Source of the DNA: Clostridium sp. HBUAS56010
GTDB lineage: Bacteria > Bacillota > Clostridia > Lachnospirales > Lachnospiraceae
Assembly: GCF_007115105.1 (NCBI RefSeq)
Contig: NZ_SULJ01000007.1
Coordinates: 131,729-195,728 of the forward strand
DNA: 64,000 bases
Reading direction: 5' to 3'
Under the pieces are notes generated by a model. It did not search any database. It was given only the letters and a program-made list of their open reading frames with translations, and had not been told where the DNA came from. Below, piece after piece: positions 24,711 to 34,706 of the stretch (the stretch's first letter is position 1; every line of letters begins with the position of its first letter). The position numbers were made by a program, and so were the translations under genes.

Positions 24711-27263
24711 ATGGAGAAACGAAAAAGGAAAAAGAAAAAGAGCAAATGGTCTGTTTTTTTTAAGCCTGTAAAAGTCATTCTTTTCCTGTTTCTGGCGGTT
24801 ATGGTTCTGGGCTGTCTTGCCGGAGGTGCCGTATTTTTAAAATATCAGGATGAGATTTTAGCCTGCAAAGAAAAGGCTGATTTAATCATGAGTAAGACAA
24901 GCAAGACTGATTTTTCCCAGCCGACAGATACAAGGATCTTTGATGCTTCCGGTAACCTGATCGGAACCATTAATTCTGGTCATTATGAGTATGTTCCAAT
25001 TACAGAGATCAGCGAGAATCTTCAAAAAGCTTATGTAGCCCAGGAGGACAGACGCTTTTACAAGCACAAGGGAATTGATTATCTGGGACTTCTCCGTGCA
25101 GGTATGGTATTTGTAAAGAACCGGGGAACCATTACCCAGGGGGGAAGTACCATTACCCAGCAGGTAATTAAGAATACCTATCTGACCCAGGAACGGACAT
25201 TTCAGAGAAAGCTGACTGAATTTTTTGCAGCTCCGCAGATGGAACAGAGATATTCAAAAGCTGAGATTTTAGAGTTTTACTGCAATACTAATTTTTACGC
25301 AAACCGCTGTTATGGAGTATCGGAAGCCAGCCGTTATTATTTTGATAAAGAAGCAAAAGACTTAACGGTTTGGGAGGCAGCGACTCTGGCAGGAATCAGC
25401 AACAATCCCTCCAGATATGATCCGGTTGCTCATCCGGAGACTTCTCAAAAGAAAAGGGATCAGGTCATCAACAATATGGCTGTTAATAAATTAATTACCG
25501 AAGAAGAGCGGGATTATGCAAAGGCTCAGCCGCTGACTGTGGCAAAGGTCTATGAGCCTGGGACAAAAGAGAATTATCAGACAAGTTATGCCATTCATGC
25601 GGCAACTCTTGAGCTGATGAAGAACGACGGATTTGTGTTTAAATATGTTTTTGATAATAAGTCTTCCTATGATGCGTATAAAGAACAGTATCAGGAAGTT
25701 TACCAGTCCAAAAGCGATATGATCAGAAATGGCGGGTTTGAGATACATACCAGTCTGGATACCAACATCCAGAATCTGTTGCAGAGTAATATTGATGAGC
25801 GGCTGAAAGGCTTTAAAGAGCTTCAGAAGAATGGAAAGTTTGCCCTGCAGGGAGCAGCAGTCTGCATTGACAACCGGACAGGATATGTGGTTGCAATTGT
25901 GGGAGGAAGGGGAACTGACGATGAATATAACCGTGGCTTTCTAAGCAAACGGCAGCCAGGTTCCACCATTAAACCGCTGATTGATTATGCTCCGGCATTT
26001 GAAACCGGATTTTATTATCCATCCAGACTTGTCAATGACCATTTGTTTGAAAAAGGACCGAAGAACAGCGGCGGCAAATATTTTGGCAATGTTTCTGTAA
26101 GGGAAGCCTTAAACCGCAGTTTAAATACAGTGGCGTGGCAGGTGTTGGCAGATATTGGAGTCGACAAGGGAATCGGATATCTGGGTAAGATGCACTTTAC
26201 CGGTTTAAGCTATATGGATAACGGGAATACCAGTATGAGTATCGGCGGCTTTACCGAAGGGGCAAGAATCATTGATATGGCAAAGGGTTACTCGGTACTG
26301 GCCAATAAGGGAATGTACAGCAGCAGGTCTTGTATTACCAGCATGATCAGCCAGTATGATGGAGAAGTATTTAATGGAAATCAGGCAGACGAGCGGGTGT
26401 TTACAGAAGACACTGCCTACATGATTACGGATATATTAAAGGGAACTCTCGATAAACCTTATGGAACCGGGAGTGGTCTGGGACTTAATGTTCCGGCGGC
26501 AGGAAAGACCGGTACCACAAACAGCAATAAAGATACCTGGTTCTGCGGATATACCAAACATTATACCACCTCTGTATGGGTAGGATATGATACGCCAAAG
26601 GCAATGCCTGGTGTCTATGGAAAGACATATTCTGGCAGAATTTGGAGAGATTTTATGACTCAAATTAACAAAGAGCTGCCGGCAGAGGATTGGGATATGC
26701 CGTCTACGGTTTCTCTTTATAATGTTGATTCCATGGGAGAGAAGACATCGAATGAGACAGGAAGAAAAGACCTGTTTTCCTCAATTGCTGAGGCAGCAGC
26801 CAAAGCAGATGCAAGGAAATGGCAGGAAGAGGAGGAACGCAAGAAGCAGGAAGCATTGGTAAGAAAAGGCCAGGAGGATTCTCTTGCTTCCCAACAGGCA
26901 ATTGAAGAAGCAGCAGCTTCTTTACAGACATTGATTGAAGAACTGAATAGTCTGCAGTACAGAGACAGTTCTTCCGAGGAAAAGGTCAGCACTGCCCAGT
27001 CTCTGTTAAATCAGCTTGCTGATACGCCGTATTACGATAGTTTAGGACCTTCGCTGGAAGAAGCTCTTAACCACGTATCTGGTCTTCCAAGGAAGGAAGA
27101 TTCCAGCCAGAAACCCCAGGAGATCGGTCCGGGAGTCACAAGACCTTCTGAAACAACTACACCTGTATTTCCGGGAGATATGGAACCTGGATATGGAGAT
27201 GAGCCAGGGGCAGGTCCGGAGGATTACGATTATGGTCCCCAGTCTGTAGGACCTGGAATGTAA
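24711..27263 (+). CDS. Class A penicillin-binding protein (PBP1A type)
   Basis: An 850-residue bifunctional peptidoglycan synthase. A lysine-rich cytoplasmic head is followed by one membrane helix (ILFLFLAVMVLGCLAGGAVFL). The GT51 transglycosylase has the catalytic Glu in VAQEDRRFYKHKGID and QGGSTITQQ. The transpeptidase shows SxxK as QPGSTIKP, SxN as SLNT and KTG as AGKTGTTNS. The last 170 residues are a coiled, Lys/Glu/Gln-rich then Pro/Gly-rich tail. ATG at 24711 follows GAAGGAGGC; the longer frame is rejected. It is the only gene between the tRNA and gltX. Confidence 0.93.
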   Translation: MEKRKRKKKKSKWSVFFKPVKVILFLFLAVMVLGCLAGGAVFLKYQDEILACKEKADLIMSKTSKTDFSQPTDTRIFDASGNLIGTINSGHYEYVPITEISENLQKAYVAQEDRRFYKHKGIDYLGLLRAGMVFVKNRGTITQGGSTITQQVIKNTYLTQERTFQRKLTEFFAAPQMEQRYSKAEILEFYCNTNFYANRCYGVSEASRYYFDKEAKDLTVWEAATLAGISNNPSRYDPVAHPETSQKKRDQVINNMAVNKLITEEERDYAKAQPLTVAKVYEPGTKENYQTSYAIHAATLELMKNDGFVFKYVFDNKSSYDAYKEQYQEVYQSKSDMIRNGGFEIHTSLDTNIQNLLQSNIDERLKGFKELQKNGKFALQGAAVCIDNRTGYVVAIVGGRGTDDEYNRGFLSKRQPGSTIKPLIDYAPAFETGFYYPSRLVNDHLFEKGPKNSGGKYFGNVSVREALNRSLNTVAWQVLADIGVDKGIGYLGKMHFTGLSYMDNGNTSMSIGGFTEGARIIDMAKGYSVLANKGMYSSRSCITSMISQYDGEVFNGNQADERVFTEDTAYMITDILKGTLDKPYGTGSGLGLNVPAAGKTGTTNSNKDTWFCGYTKHYTTSVWVGYDTPKAMPGVYGKTYSGRIWRDFMTQINKELPAEDWDMPSTVSLYNVDSMGEKTSNETGRKDLFSSIAEAAAKADARKWQEEEERKKQEALVRKGQEDSLASQQAIEEAAASLQTLIEELNSLQYRDSSSEEKVSTAQSLLNQLADTPYYDSLGPSLEEALNHVSGLPRKEDSSQKPQEIGPGVTRPSETTTPVFPGDMEPGYGDEPGAGPEDYDYGPQSVGPGM

Positions 27264-27411
27264 TGGAAAAGTAAAAAGATAATTTTGCCAAAACATTGTT
27301 TTTTCCGGTTATAGGGTATATAATGGGCTATGCGGTCTCTTTATTTAACCGCATGGCTTGTTAAATGACACTTGCCAACCATAAGAAAGAAGATATAGGA
27401 GTGTGTTCACA

Positions 27412-28872
27412 ATGACAAAAATAAGAACAAGATACGCACCGAGTCCTACTGGCCGTATGCACGTAGGGAATTTAAGAACCGCAATGTATGCGTACCTGAT
27501 TGCAAAACATGAAGGCGGTGATTTCCTTCTCCGCATTGAAGATACGGATCAGGAACGTTTCGTGGAAGGCGCTGTCGAGATTATTTACAGAACCCTGGAA
27601 GAAACAGGTCTGGTTCATGACGAAGGTCCTGACAAGGATGGCGGTGTGGGTCCTTATGTCCAGAGTGAGCGTCAGGCCTCCGGTATCTATTTAGAATATG
27701 CAAAGAAGCTGATCGAAAAAGGGGAAGCCTACTACTGCTTTTGCGGTCAGGACAGGCTGGATACTTTAAAGAGAACAGTAGACGGACAGGAAATCATGAC
27801 TTATGATAAGCATTGTCTTCATCTGTCGAAAGAAGAGGTTATAGAAAAGCTTGCTTCCGGAATTCCCTATGTCATCCGCCAGAACAATCCAACAGAAGGG
27901 AAAACCACATTTCATGATGAGATATATGGCGATATTTCTGTAGATAATTCAGAGCTTGATGATATGGTATTAATGAAATCCGATGGATATCCAACCTATA
28001 ATTTTGCGAACGTTGTAGATGATCATTTGATGGGAATTACCCATGTGGTAAGAGGAAATGAATATCTGTCCTCATCCCCTAAATATAACCGGCTTTATGA
28101 CGCATTTGGCTGGGAGGTTCCGGTATACGTTCATTGTCCATTGATTACCAATGAGGAACATAAAAAGTTAAGTAAGAGAAGCGGACATGCTTCCTATGAA
28201 GATTTGATTGAGCAGGGGTTCATTTCAGAAGCGGTGGTCAATTATGTGGCACTTCTTGGCTGGTCTCCGGAGGGCAATCAGGAGATATTCTCCTTAGAAG
28301 AACTGGTAAAAGAATTTGACTATCATAACTTAAGTAAATCTCCGGCTGTATTTGATATGGCAAAGCTGAAATGGATGAACAGTGAATATATGAAGTCCAT
28401 GGATTTTGACGGATTTTTCAAGCTTGCAGAGCCGTATATAAAAAAGGTGATTAAAAAAGATCTGGATTTGAAGAAGATTGCAGCCATGGTTAAGACGAGA
28501 ATCGAGATATTCCCGGACATTGCAGAGCATATTGATTTCTTCGAGGCTCTTCCATCCTACGACCTTTCCATGTACACCAATAAGAAGATGAAGACAAACA
28601 GCGAAACTTCTCTTTCTTTATTACAGGAAGTGCTTCCGATTCTGGAATCCCAGGAAGATTACAGCAATGACGCTCTGTATGAGGCTTTATCGAAGTATGT
28701 GGCAGAAAAAGGCTGCAAGACAGGCTTTGTTATGTGGCCGATCCGTACAGCCGTTTCCGGCAAGCAGATGACACCTGCCGGCGCTACTGAGATTATGGAA
28801 GTTCTTGGAAAAGAAGAATCCTTAAATCGAATCAAAGAAGGAATCAGACTTTTAAGCAACGGGACTTTATAA
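27412..28872 (+). CDS. gltX: Glutamyl-tRNA synthetase
   Basis: A 486-residue class Ib synthetase. The HIGH motif is in [16 protein letters not shown] and the KMSKS loop is KLSKRSGH. The length and the C-terminal helical anticodon domain fit a bacterial GluRS. Whether it is discriminating or also charges tRNA-Gln for the amidotransferase route is not readable here. ATG at 27412 is ten bases after AGGAG; the GTG nine bases earlier is too close to it. A weak promoter may lie near 27320 (TATAAT), and a strong terminator follows. Confidence 0.94.
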   Translation: MTKIRTRYAPSPTGRMHVGNLRTAMYAYLIAKHEGGDFLLRIEDTDQERFVEGAVEIIYRTLEETGLVHDEGPDKDGGVGPYVQSERQASGIYLEYAKKLIEKGEAYYCFCGQDRLDTLKRTVDGQEIMTYDKHCLHLSKEEVIEKLASGIPYVIRQNNPTEGKTTFHDEIYGDISVDNSELDDMVLMKSDGYPTYNFANVVDDHLMGITHVVRGNEYLSSSPKYNRLYDAFGWEVPVYVHCPLITNEEHKKLSKRSGHASYEDLIEQGFISEAVVNYVALLGWSPEGNQEIFSLEELVKEFDYHNLSKSPAVFDMAKLKWMNSEYMKSMDFDGFFKLAEPYIKKVIKKDLDLKKIAAMVKTRIEIFPDIAEHIDFFEALPSYDLSMYTNKKMKTNSETSLSLLQEVLPILESQEDYSNDALYEALSKYVAEKGCKTGFVMWPIRTAVSGKQMTPAGATEIMEVLGKEESLNRIKEGIRLLSNGTL

Positions 28873-28881
28873 AAGAAATTG

Positions 28882-28929
28882 AAAGAAAAGCAGAGGAACC
28901 GGCTGAGACCGGTCCCCTGCTTTTCTTTC
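28882..28929 (+). terminator. Terminator between gltX and the UvrD gene
   Basis: AGAAAAGCAG (28884) pairs with CTGCTTTTCT (28917), with an inner ACCGG/CCGGT stem, followed by TTCT. Confidence 0.8.
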
Positions 28930-28947
28930 TGTACAAAGGAGGAATTG

Positions 28948-30792
28948 ATGAAGGAACCAATTATATATGAGGGTGCCCAGAAAGAAGCAGTTTTTCATGA
29001 CAAAGGCCCTATGCTGGTTTTGGCTGGTCCGGGATCAGGAAAAACATTTACGATCACTCACCGGATCCATCATCTGATTCATGATCTGGGAGTAAATCCT
29101 TCCAATATTCTGGTTATTACATTTACCAAATCCGCAGCAGGAGAGATGAAAGAGCGGTTTGAAGAACTCATGGAGGGAAAGACAGCTCCCGTAAGCTTTG
29201 GAACCTTTCATGCTATATTTTTTCGAATTTTAAAGTTTGCATACCGCTATGATGCCAGAAGCATTGTAAGGGATGAGCAGAGAATCCAGTACATAAAAGA
29301 AGAGATGGATCAATGCCGTATGGAGGTGGAAGATGAGGCGGATTTTGTATCTTCCGTTTTATCAGAGATCAGTTCGGTTAAAGGAGAAATGATTGATCTG
29401 GATCATTACTATTCTAAAAACTGCTCTGAGGAGATTTTTAAACAGCTTTATATGGGATATGAGGGACGGCTGCGCAGGGCAGGTCTGATTGATTTTGATG
29501 ATATGCTTGTGATGTGTTACGAATTGTTTACACAGAGAAAGGATATTTTAGAGGCATGGCAGAAAAAATATCAGTATATTTTAATTGATGAATTTCAGGA
29601 CATTAATCTGGTACAGTATGAAGTTATCCGAATGCTGGCTGCACCGGAGAATAATCTGTTTATTGTGGGAGATGATGATCAGTCGATCTATCGGTTTCGG
29701 GGTGCAAAGCCTGAGATCATGCTTGGATTTGAAAAGGATTACAGGGATGCAAAAAAAGTAGTGCTTAATGTGAATTTCAGAAGTACCAAAGAGATCGTTC
29801 AGACCGCAGGATTGTTAATTGCCCACAATCAGGTCCGTTTTCCTAAGAAGATCATACCGAAAAAAGGAAATGGAAAACCGGTAATCACCAGGATGTGGCA
29901 GGACCCCCAGGAGGAAAATCAGGAGATCGTCAAGGAGATCATGGACTATCGGAAGGCTGGATTTGCCTGGCAGGAAATGGCTGTTTTATATCGGACCAAC
30001 CTCGGTCCCAGAATGCTGATTGAAAAGCTGATGGAATATAATATTCCATTTTCAATGAAAGACTCGGTTCCTAATTTGTTTGATCACTGGATTTGTAAAA
30101 ACATCATTGCTTATATCAAAGGGGCCTGCGGAGATTTATCCAGAGGAAATGTATTTCAGTTTTTAAACCGCCCAAACCGTTATATCAGCCGGGATGCTCT
30201 GGACGGCAATGTGGTAAACTGGGAATCGGTAAAATCTTTCTATCAGGATAAAGGGTTTATGATTGAACGAGTGGAACAACTGGAATATGATCTCCGGATG
30301 ATTCGAAATATGGCACCAGTTGCAGCCCTTAATTACATTAGAAAAGCGGTGGGGTATGACGACTATATCAGAGAGTATGCCCAGTACCGGAGAGTGAAAC
30401 CGGAGGAGCTTTTTGAGATTCTGGATCAGATAAAAGAGAGTGCAGTAAATTATCCTACTTTTGACCAGTGGTTTGATCACATGAAAGAATATGGGGAAGA
30501 GTTAAAGGCCCAGGTACAGGCAAAAGAAAAAGAGGTGGATGGGGTAGCACTTATGACCATGCACAGTTCAAAAGGGCTGGAATACCCGATTGTGTATATT
30601 TTGGATGCCAACGAAGGAGTAACCCCTCATCACAAGGCGGTTCTGCCTGCGGATCTGGAGGAAGAACGGCGGATGTTTTATGTTGCCATGACAAGAGCAA
30701 AGGAACGTCTTCATATCAATTATGTACGGGAACGATACAGCAAAAAGCAGGAAATCTCCCGATTCGTAAAAGAATATTTAAATCGGGGATAG
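28948..30792 (+). CDS. UvrD/PcrA-type superfamily 1 DNA helicase
   Basis: A 614-residue SF1A helicase. Motif I is AGPGSGKTFTI (near residue 25), motif Ia VITFTKSAAGEMKERF, motif II LIDEFQDINLVQ, motif III GDDDQSIYRFRGA, motif V MHSSKGLEYPIVYI and motif VI FYVAMTRAKERLHI. It is shorter than typical PcrA (about 720), and I see no C-terminal Tudor-like extension, so it may be a Rep/UvrD-like helper rather than the main PcrA. ATG at 28948 follows AAAGGAGG; the longer frame lies in the terminator. cobO follows 17 bases later. Confidence 0.9.
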   Translation: MKEPIIYEGAQKEAVFHDKGPMLVLAGPGSGKTFTITHRIHHLIHDLGVNPSNILVITFTKSAAGEMKERFEELMEGKTAPVSFGTFHAIFFRILKFAYRYDARSIVRDEQRIQYIKEEMDQCRMEVEDEADFVSSVLSEISSVKGEMIDLDHYYSKNCSEEIFKQLYMGYEGRLRRAGLIDFDDMLVMCYELFTQRKDILEAWQKKYQYILIDEFQDINLVQYEVIRMLAAPENNLFIVGDDDQSIYRFRGAKPEIMLGFEKDYRDAKKVVLNVNFRSTKEIVQTAGLLIAHNQVRFPKKIIPKKGNGKPVITRMWQDPQEENQEIVKEIMDYRKAGFAWQEMAVLYRTNLGPRMLIEKLMEYNIPFSMKDSVPNLFDHWICKNIIAYIKGACGDLSRGNVFQFLNRPNRYISRDALDGNVVNWESVKSFYQDKGFMIERVEQLEYDLRMIRNMAPVAALNYIRKAVGYDDYIREYAQYRRVKPEELFEILDQIKESAVNYPTFDQWFDHMKEYGEELKAQVQAKEKEVDGVALMTMHSSKGLEYPIVYILDANEGVTPHHKAVLPADLEEERRMFYVAMTRAKERLHINYVRERYSKKQEISRFVKEYLNRG

Positions 30793-30809
30793 GAAAGGAG
30801 AATGTATAT

Positions 30810-31334
30810 ATGGAGTCTTGTATCCATATCTATTGTGGGGATGGAAAAGGAAAGACAACGGCTGCTGCAGGTCTGGCAGTGCGTGCATCAGGAAGCGGAA
30901 AAAAGGTTCTGATTACCCGTTTTTTAAAGACGGATTACTCCGGAGAGGTGAAGTCTCTAAACCAATTGCCTGGAATAACGGTAACACCCTGTGAGCAGAG
31001 TTTTGGCTTTTTTTCAAAAATGTCCGAAGAACAGAAGCTGGAAGCAAAACGTTATTATTCTTTCTTGCTTCAACAGACTCTCCAACAGGCAAAGGAGCAG
31101 AACTATGATCTTCTAGTACTGGATGAGATCATGGCAGTATCCAATTATAAGCTTGTGGATGAGGCTGTTTTGCTGGAGTTTTTAGAACATCGTCCAAAGG
31201 ATCTTGAAGTGGTGCTCACAGGAAGAGAACCATCTGAGAAACTGTTGGAACTGGCTGATTATGTATCGGAAATAAAGAAGATCAAGCATCCCTATGACAG
31301 AGGAATAAAGGCAAGGAAGGGAATCGAATATTGA
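30810..31334 (+). CDS. cobO: Cob(I)yrinic acid a,c-diamide adenosyltransferase
   Basis: A 174-residue CobA/CobO/BtuR enzyme that adds the adenosyl group to reduced corrinoids. The P-loop is GDGKGKTTAAAG near the N-terminus, followed by VLITRFLKTD, the Walker B-like DLLVLDEIMA and VLTGREPSEKL. It follows the helicase gene closely; no other cobalamin genes are in the window, so it may salvage imported corrinoids. ATG at 30810 follows AAAGGAG. Confidence 0.93.
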   Translation: MESCIHIYCGDGKGKTTAAAGLAVRASGSGKKVLITRFLKTDYSGEVKSLNQLPGITVTPCEQSFGFFSKMSEEQKLEAKRYYSFLLQQTLQQAKEQNYDLLVLDEIMAVSNYKLVDEAVLLEFLEHRPKDLEVVLTGREPSEKLLELADYVSEIKKIKHPYDRGIKARKGIEY

Positions 31335-31436
31335 GAGAGAAATCCCTTGATTTTTGTCGGATTGTCTGGTAGAGTGAAAGCAGGCGTTTCTGAACGTCTT
31401 AGTAAGCAGATTAATTTAAAAAAGTGAGGTATCAGG

Positions 31437-31769
31437 ATGGCACAGGATCCTAATTTAGAGCACGATGGAATGGAACCCCAGGAGGAGATGACCGTAACTC
31501 TGACCCTGGATGATGGAAAAGATCTGGAGTGCGTAGTACTTACCATCTTTACAGCAGGTGAAAGAGATTATATTGCCCTGCTTCCCATGGATGGTCCGGA
31601 GGCAGAAGAAGGAGAAGTTTATTTATACCGTTATTCTGAGAAAGAGGACGGACAGCCGGATCTTGCGAATATTGAAGATGATGATGAATATGAGATCGTT
31701 GCAGAGGCTTTTGATCAGTTACTCGATGAAGCAGAGTATGATGAGCTGGTAGGCGAAGACGAAGAATAA
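31437..31769 (+). CDS. DUF1292 family protein
   Basis: A 110-residue, very acidic protein (many Glu and Asp). The core TVTLTLDDGKDLECVVLTIFTAGERDYIALLP followed by EVYLYRY and DDDEYEIVAEAFDQLL is the DUF1292 (YrzB-like) pattern of Firmicutes. Its function is unknown; in relatives it often sits near the ruvX/alaS/mltG area. Here it stands alone, with its own terminator. The ATG at 31437 has AGTGAGG eight bases before it. Confidence 0.85.
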   Translation: MAQDPNLEHDGMEPQEEMTVTLTLDDGKDLECVVLTIFTAGERDYIALLPMDGPEAEEGEVYLYRYSEKEDGQPDLANIEDDDEYEIVAEAFDQLLDEAEYDELVGEDEE

Positions 31770-31776
31770 ACAGATG

Positions 31777-31824
31777 AGAACCGGGACAGGCGCTATTTAT
31801 GGCAGGTCCCGGTTTTGATTTTGC
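31777..31824 (+). terminator. Terminator after the DUF1292 gene
   Basis: GAACCGGGAC (31778) pairs with GTCCCGGTTT (31806), followed by GATTTT. Confidence 0.8.
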
Positions 31825-31847
31825 CGGTATGGCAGGGCGTGTCTGTA

Positions 31848-32408
31848 TCAATAAATCAGCTTTGGAGAATACAATTTATTGTAAAGTTTATGGAGAAGCA
31901 TGTTACAGGATAAGACAAAGAAGATCTCCAGTGCCGTGCTTACGATTCCTGAAAGAATTAAGAGGAATGCGGATAACACAGTAATTCCTGACAGACAGAT
32001 AAGGTAAGAGCGGTAAGCCGTTTTATTCATACAGTATAATTTCCACATAATCATGTAAAGGCAGATCAGCAGCGAGATGGATGCCATAAAAGAAAGCATA
32101 ACATGAAGGACGGAAGAAAATGGCTGGGAATCAGGCAGGTAAGGGGTTAAGACACCAAATGCCAGAAAGAAGATGGAAAGAAGGCTTAAGGCTTTCTCTT
32201 TCTTATTCCTTGGCAAGATGAATATAATCTGTTTTAAAATATAATAAAAATAGGCGCCTACAATAATTCCCCACAGCAGGAAGAAATTCTTACGGCTGGG
32301 TAAATTGCCGAGAACGGAAAAATTCATGGTAAACCAGTTTGTTCCCCATGCAAATAATATGGTATACACTGGAATGATGAAATAAGCAGTAATGGTTGAT
32401 AAGAACAT
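31848..32408 (-). CDS. Integral membrane hypothetical protein
   Basis: A 186-residue protein with about five or six hydrophobic helices (for example FFLLWGIIVGAYFYYIL, LLSIFFLAFGVLTPYL, ILICLYMIM-like and ILSGIVSTALEIFFVLSC). The spread of helices and the IPVYTILFAWGTNW opening are reminiscent of DUF998-type proteins, but I cannot assign a family with confidence. ATG at 32408 follows CTGGAGG on the minus strand. It lies downstream of the pseudouridine synthase on the same strand with a 75-base gap. Confidence 0.7.
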   Translation of the reverse strand: MFLSTITAYFIIPVYTILFAWGTNWFTMNFSVLGNLPSRKNFFLLWGIIVGAYFYYILKQIIFILPRNKKEKALSLLSIFFLAFGVLTPYLPDSQPFSSVLHVMLSFMASISLLICLYMIMWKLYCMNKTAYRSYLICLSGITVLSAFLLILSGIVSTALEIFFVLSCNMLLHKLYNKLYSPKLIY

Positions 32409-32483
32409 AAAAGACCTCCAGGAGTTTATCTCTTACTATTCTGTCAATTCCAGCACAAAATTACACTTAAAATCTTCATTTCC

Positions 32484-33404
32484 CTAAAAATTTAACGGAA
32501 ATGATAAGTGATCAGACCCGATTTTAAGAAACTGCATATCTTTTGGAAGAGGAGCCTCAAAGAAAAGCGGAATTTGTTCAATGGGGTGAATGAAATTCAG
32601 GCGAAAAGAATGGAGCGCCTGTCTTTTTATATAGCGGTAATCCGGATGATAGAGGAAATCTCCTGGAAGAGGGTGACCGATGGAGTTTAAATGCACTCTG
32701 ATCTGATGGGTTCTTCCGGTTTCCAGTTCCAGACCTGCCAGGGAGTGATCGGTTACAGGGTCATAGAACAACTTTTTATAATGCGTAACTGCCCGCTCTC
32801 CAGACGGTGATACGCATCGTTCAATGGTGGAATCATCCACTCGTTTGATAGGATTATCAATGATTCCGCTCTCAGGCAGATTTCCGCAGACGATGGCGAG
32901 ATATCTTCTCTGGATTTGCCTGTGTTTAACCATATTGGATAAAATACAGGCACTCAGCGGATTTTTCGCCAGGATCAAAAGCCCTGTAGTATCCCGGTCC
33001 AGCCTGTTGATGGCACGGTAAACAAACGAGTCTCCTTTTTCCTTAAAATAGTGGGCAATTCCGTTGGCAAGTGTGTGGGAATGGTTTCCCTGAGATGGAT
33101 GAATCGGAACATCAGCTTCTTTATTCACCACCATGAGATGCTGATCCTCGTATACAATATCCAAAGCCATGGGCGTTGGTGTAATGTGTCTGGAGGATTC
33201 TTCATCAACCAGAAGAACTGTGAGAGTTTCTTCCGGAATCAGTTTATGAGTGGTATATACCAGTTTTTGATCTATGGTTATTCCATTTTCTGTATTTCTT
33301 AAATGCCTGATCAGACTTTGGGAATATCCTTTTGACAACAGGTATTGTTCCACCGTTATATTTTGCTGTTCTTCCGTTATGCGGTATGTCATTGTTGTTT
33401 TCAT
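32484..33404 (-). CDS. RluD/RluA-family pseudouridine synthase
   Basis: A 306-residue enzyme that converts uridine to pseudouridine in rRNA or tRNA. An N-terminal S4-like RNA-binding part (VEQYLLSKGYSQSLIRHLR) is followed by the catalytic domain with the invariant Asp in INRLDRDTTGLLILAKN and the GRTHQIRVHL motif. The substrate position (RluA, RluC or RluD type) cannot be told from this. ATG at 33404 lies on the minus strand. The intervening gap toward 33491 holds the divergent promoter of the next gene. Confidence 0.9.
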   Translation of the reverse strand: MKTTMTYRITEEQQNITVEQYLLSKGYSQSLIRHLRNTENGITIDQKLVYTTHKLIPEETLTVLLVDEESSRHITPTPMALDIVYEDQHLMVVNKEADVPIHPSQGNHSHTLANGIAHYFKEKGDSFVYRAINRLDRDTTGLLILAKNPLSACILSNMVKHRQIQRRYLAIVCGNLPESGIIDNPIKRVDDSTIERCVSPSGERAVTHYKKLFYDPVTDHSLAGLELETGRTHQIRVHLNSIGHPLPGDFLYHPDYRYIKRQALHSFRLNFIHPIEQIPLFFEAPLPKDMQFLKIGSDHLSFPLNF

Positions 33405-33432
33405 AAAGGGATTCTATCACGATGCCACAGGA

Positions 33433-33460
33433 TTGACAAGATGGAACCATAGGTTATAAT
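33433..33460 (+). promoter_or_regulatory. Sigma A promoter of the 89-residue gene
   Basis: TTGACA (33433-33438), 16-base spacer, TATAAT (33455-33460), 31 bases before the ATG at 33491, which is preceded by AAAGGAGGAC. Confidence 0.8.
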
Positions 33461-33490
33461 TAGTAAATAGAAAAAAGGAGGACATGCAGG

Positions 33491-33760
33491 ATGTTCAATC
33501 AAGATATGTATGAGGCGTTAGAAAAAGAATTTGAAAAGAACCGGATCGAAGAAGATGTGGAAGAAGTTCTGCTTGATTTGGCAGAAGCGCTGGCAGATAA
33601 GAATATTATGGATAAAGAAATCAGTTTAAAGGAATCCTATGGAAAGACAGCAGTTGAGGTAACTGGGATCTGTTCCGAAGAAGAGGAAGAAGTAACGGTA
33701 TTCATCAAACGGGTAAAGGTTGCGAAAAAAGAATTTGAGATCAATGATTATCTTCTATAA
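33491..33760 (+). CDS. Small hypothetical protein
   Basis: An 89-residue acidic soluble protein that I do not recognise. An N-terminal helix rich in Glu (MYEALEKEFEKNRIEEDVEE) is followed by a short beta region (TAVEVTGICSEEEEEVTVFI). It has a good promoter and a strong ribosome site and so is surely expressed. It lies 54 bases before yitT. Confidence 0.7.
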   Translation: MFNQDMYEALEKEFEKNRIEEDVEEVLLDLAEALADKNIMDKEISLKESYGKTAVEVTGICSEEEEEVTVFIKRVKVAKKEFEINDYLL

Positions 33761-33814
33761 ATAATCCATTGAGAAACAATTTATTCAGACAGCAGAAACG
33801 GGGGCGCACACTTT

Positions 33815-34690
33815 ATGGGATCAATAAAGAAGGAGCGCCTGCCAAAAGAAATCTTCATGGATATTCTCTGTGATCTGGCAGGTGCATTATTATTTAATAT
33901 AGGAATCTATAACTTTGCGGTAAATGCAGAATTTGCTCCGGTGGGAATATCGGGAATTGCCTTGATTTTGAGGTATCTCTTTGGCTTGCCCATGGGAATT
34001 ACCAGCATTGTCTTAAATATTCCAGTAATTTTAGTCAGCTATAAAGTCCTTGGCAGAAGTTTTCTGCTCCGTTCCATGAAAAGCATGTTGATTTTTGCAC
34101 TGGTGCTGGATTATGTTGTTCCGTATTTTCCTGTCTACCATGGGAATCCGTTGTATGCGTCAGCCTGTACCGGAATACTCTCTGGGCTGGGACTGACCCT
34201 TGTCTATCTGAGGAATTGTTCCACCGGGGGAACTGATTTCCTTGTTATGGCAATCCGCAAACAGGTTCCCCACTATACCATCGGTCAGATCTCGCTGGTC
34301 ATTGATGCAATTGTCATCTTAGCCGGTGGTCTGGTATTTCGTAACATTGATGCAGTTATTTTAGGTCTGTTATCCACCATAGTGACCACCATGGTTATTG
34401 ATAAGATCATGTACGGTCTTGGTTCTGGAAAACTTGTTTTTGTAGTAACAGATCATGAGCGGGAAGTGGCACTGAGAATTGAAAGAACCACAAAAAGAGG
34501 CTGTACCTTTTTAAAAGGAGAAGGTTCCTATTCTCTGAATGAGAAAAGAATTGTCATGTGCGCATGCAATAACAGCCAGGTGGTTCCCATTAAGCGGGCA
34601 ATTCATGAAGTGGATAAGCAGGCATTCCTGATTATTACAGATTCCAATGAAGTGTACGGGGAAGGGTTCAAAGGATTAGGAGAACAGTAA
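33815..34690 (+). CDS. yitT: YitT family membrane protein
   Basis: A 291-residue protein with the YitT_membrane (DUF161) domain of about five or six helices (LAGALLFNIGIYNFAVNAEFAPVG, LRNCSTGGTDFLVMA) and a C-terminal DUF2179 cytoplasmic domain (TTKRGCTFLKGEGSY, NSQVVPIKRAIHEVD). Members are common in Firmicutes; the transported or sensed molecule is not known. ATG at 33815 has GGGGGCGC before it, a weak site. It converges with dinB, with 16 bases between the stop codons. Confidence 0.9.
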   Translation: MGSIKKERLPKEIFMDILCDLAGALLFNIGIYNFAVNAEFAPVGISGIALILRYLFGLPMGITSIVLNIPVILVSYKVLGRSFLLRSMKSMLIFALVLDYVVPYFPVYHGNPLYASACTGILSGLGLTLVYLRNCSTGGTDFLVMAIRKQVPHYTIGQISLVIDAIVILAGGLVFRNIDAVILGLLSTIVTTMVIDKIMYGLGSGKLVFVVTDHEREVALRIERTTKRGCTFLKGEGSYSLNEKRIVMCACNNSQVVPIKRAIHEVDKQAFLIITDSNEVYGEGFKGLGEQ

Positions 34691-34706
34691 GATAAGGCTC
34701 AATCAT

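Noticed and set aside
27270-27411. A T-box or riboswitch before gltX
   Set aside because: The 140 bases lack a T-box sequence or a nested set of hairpins.
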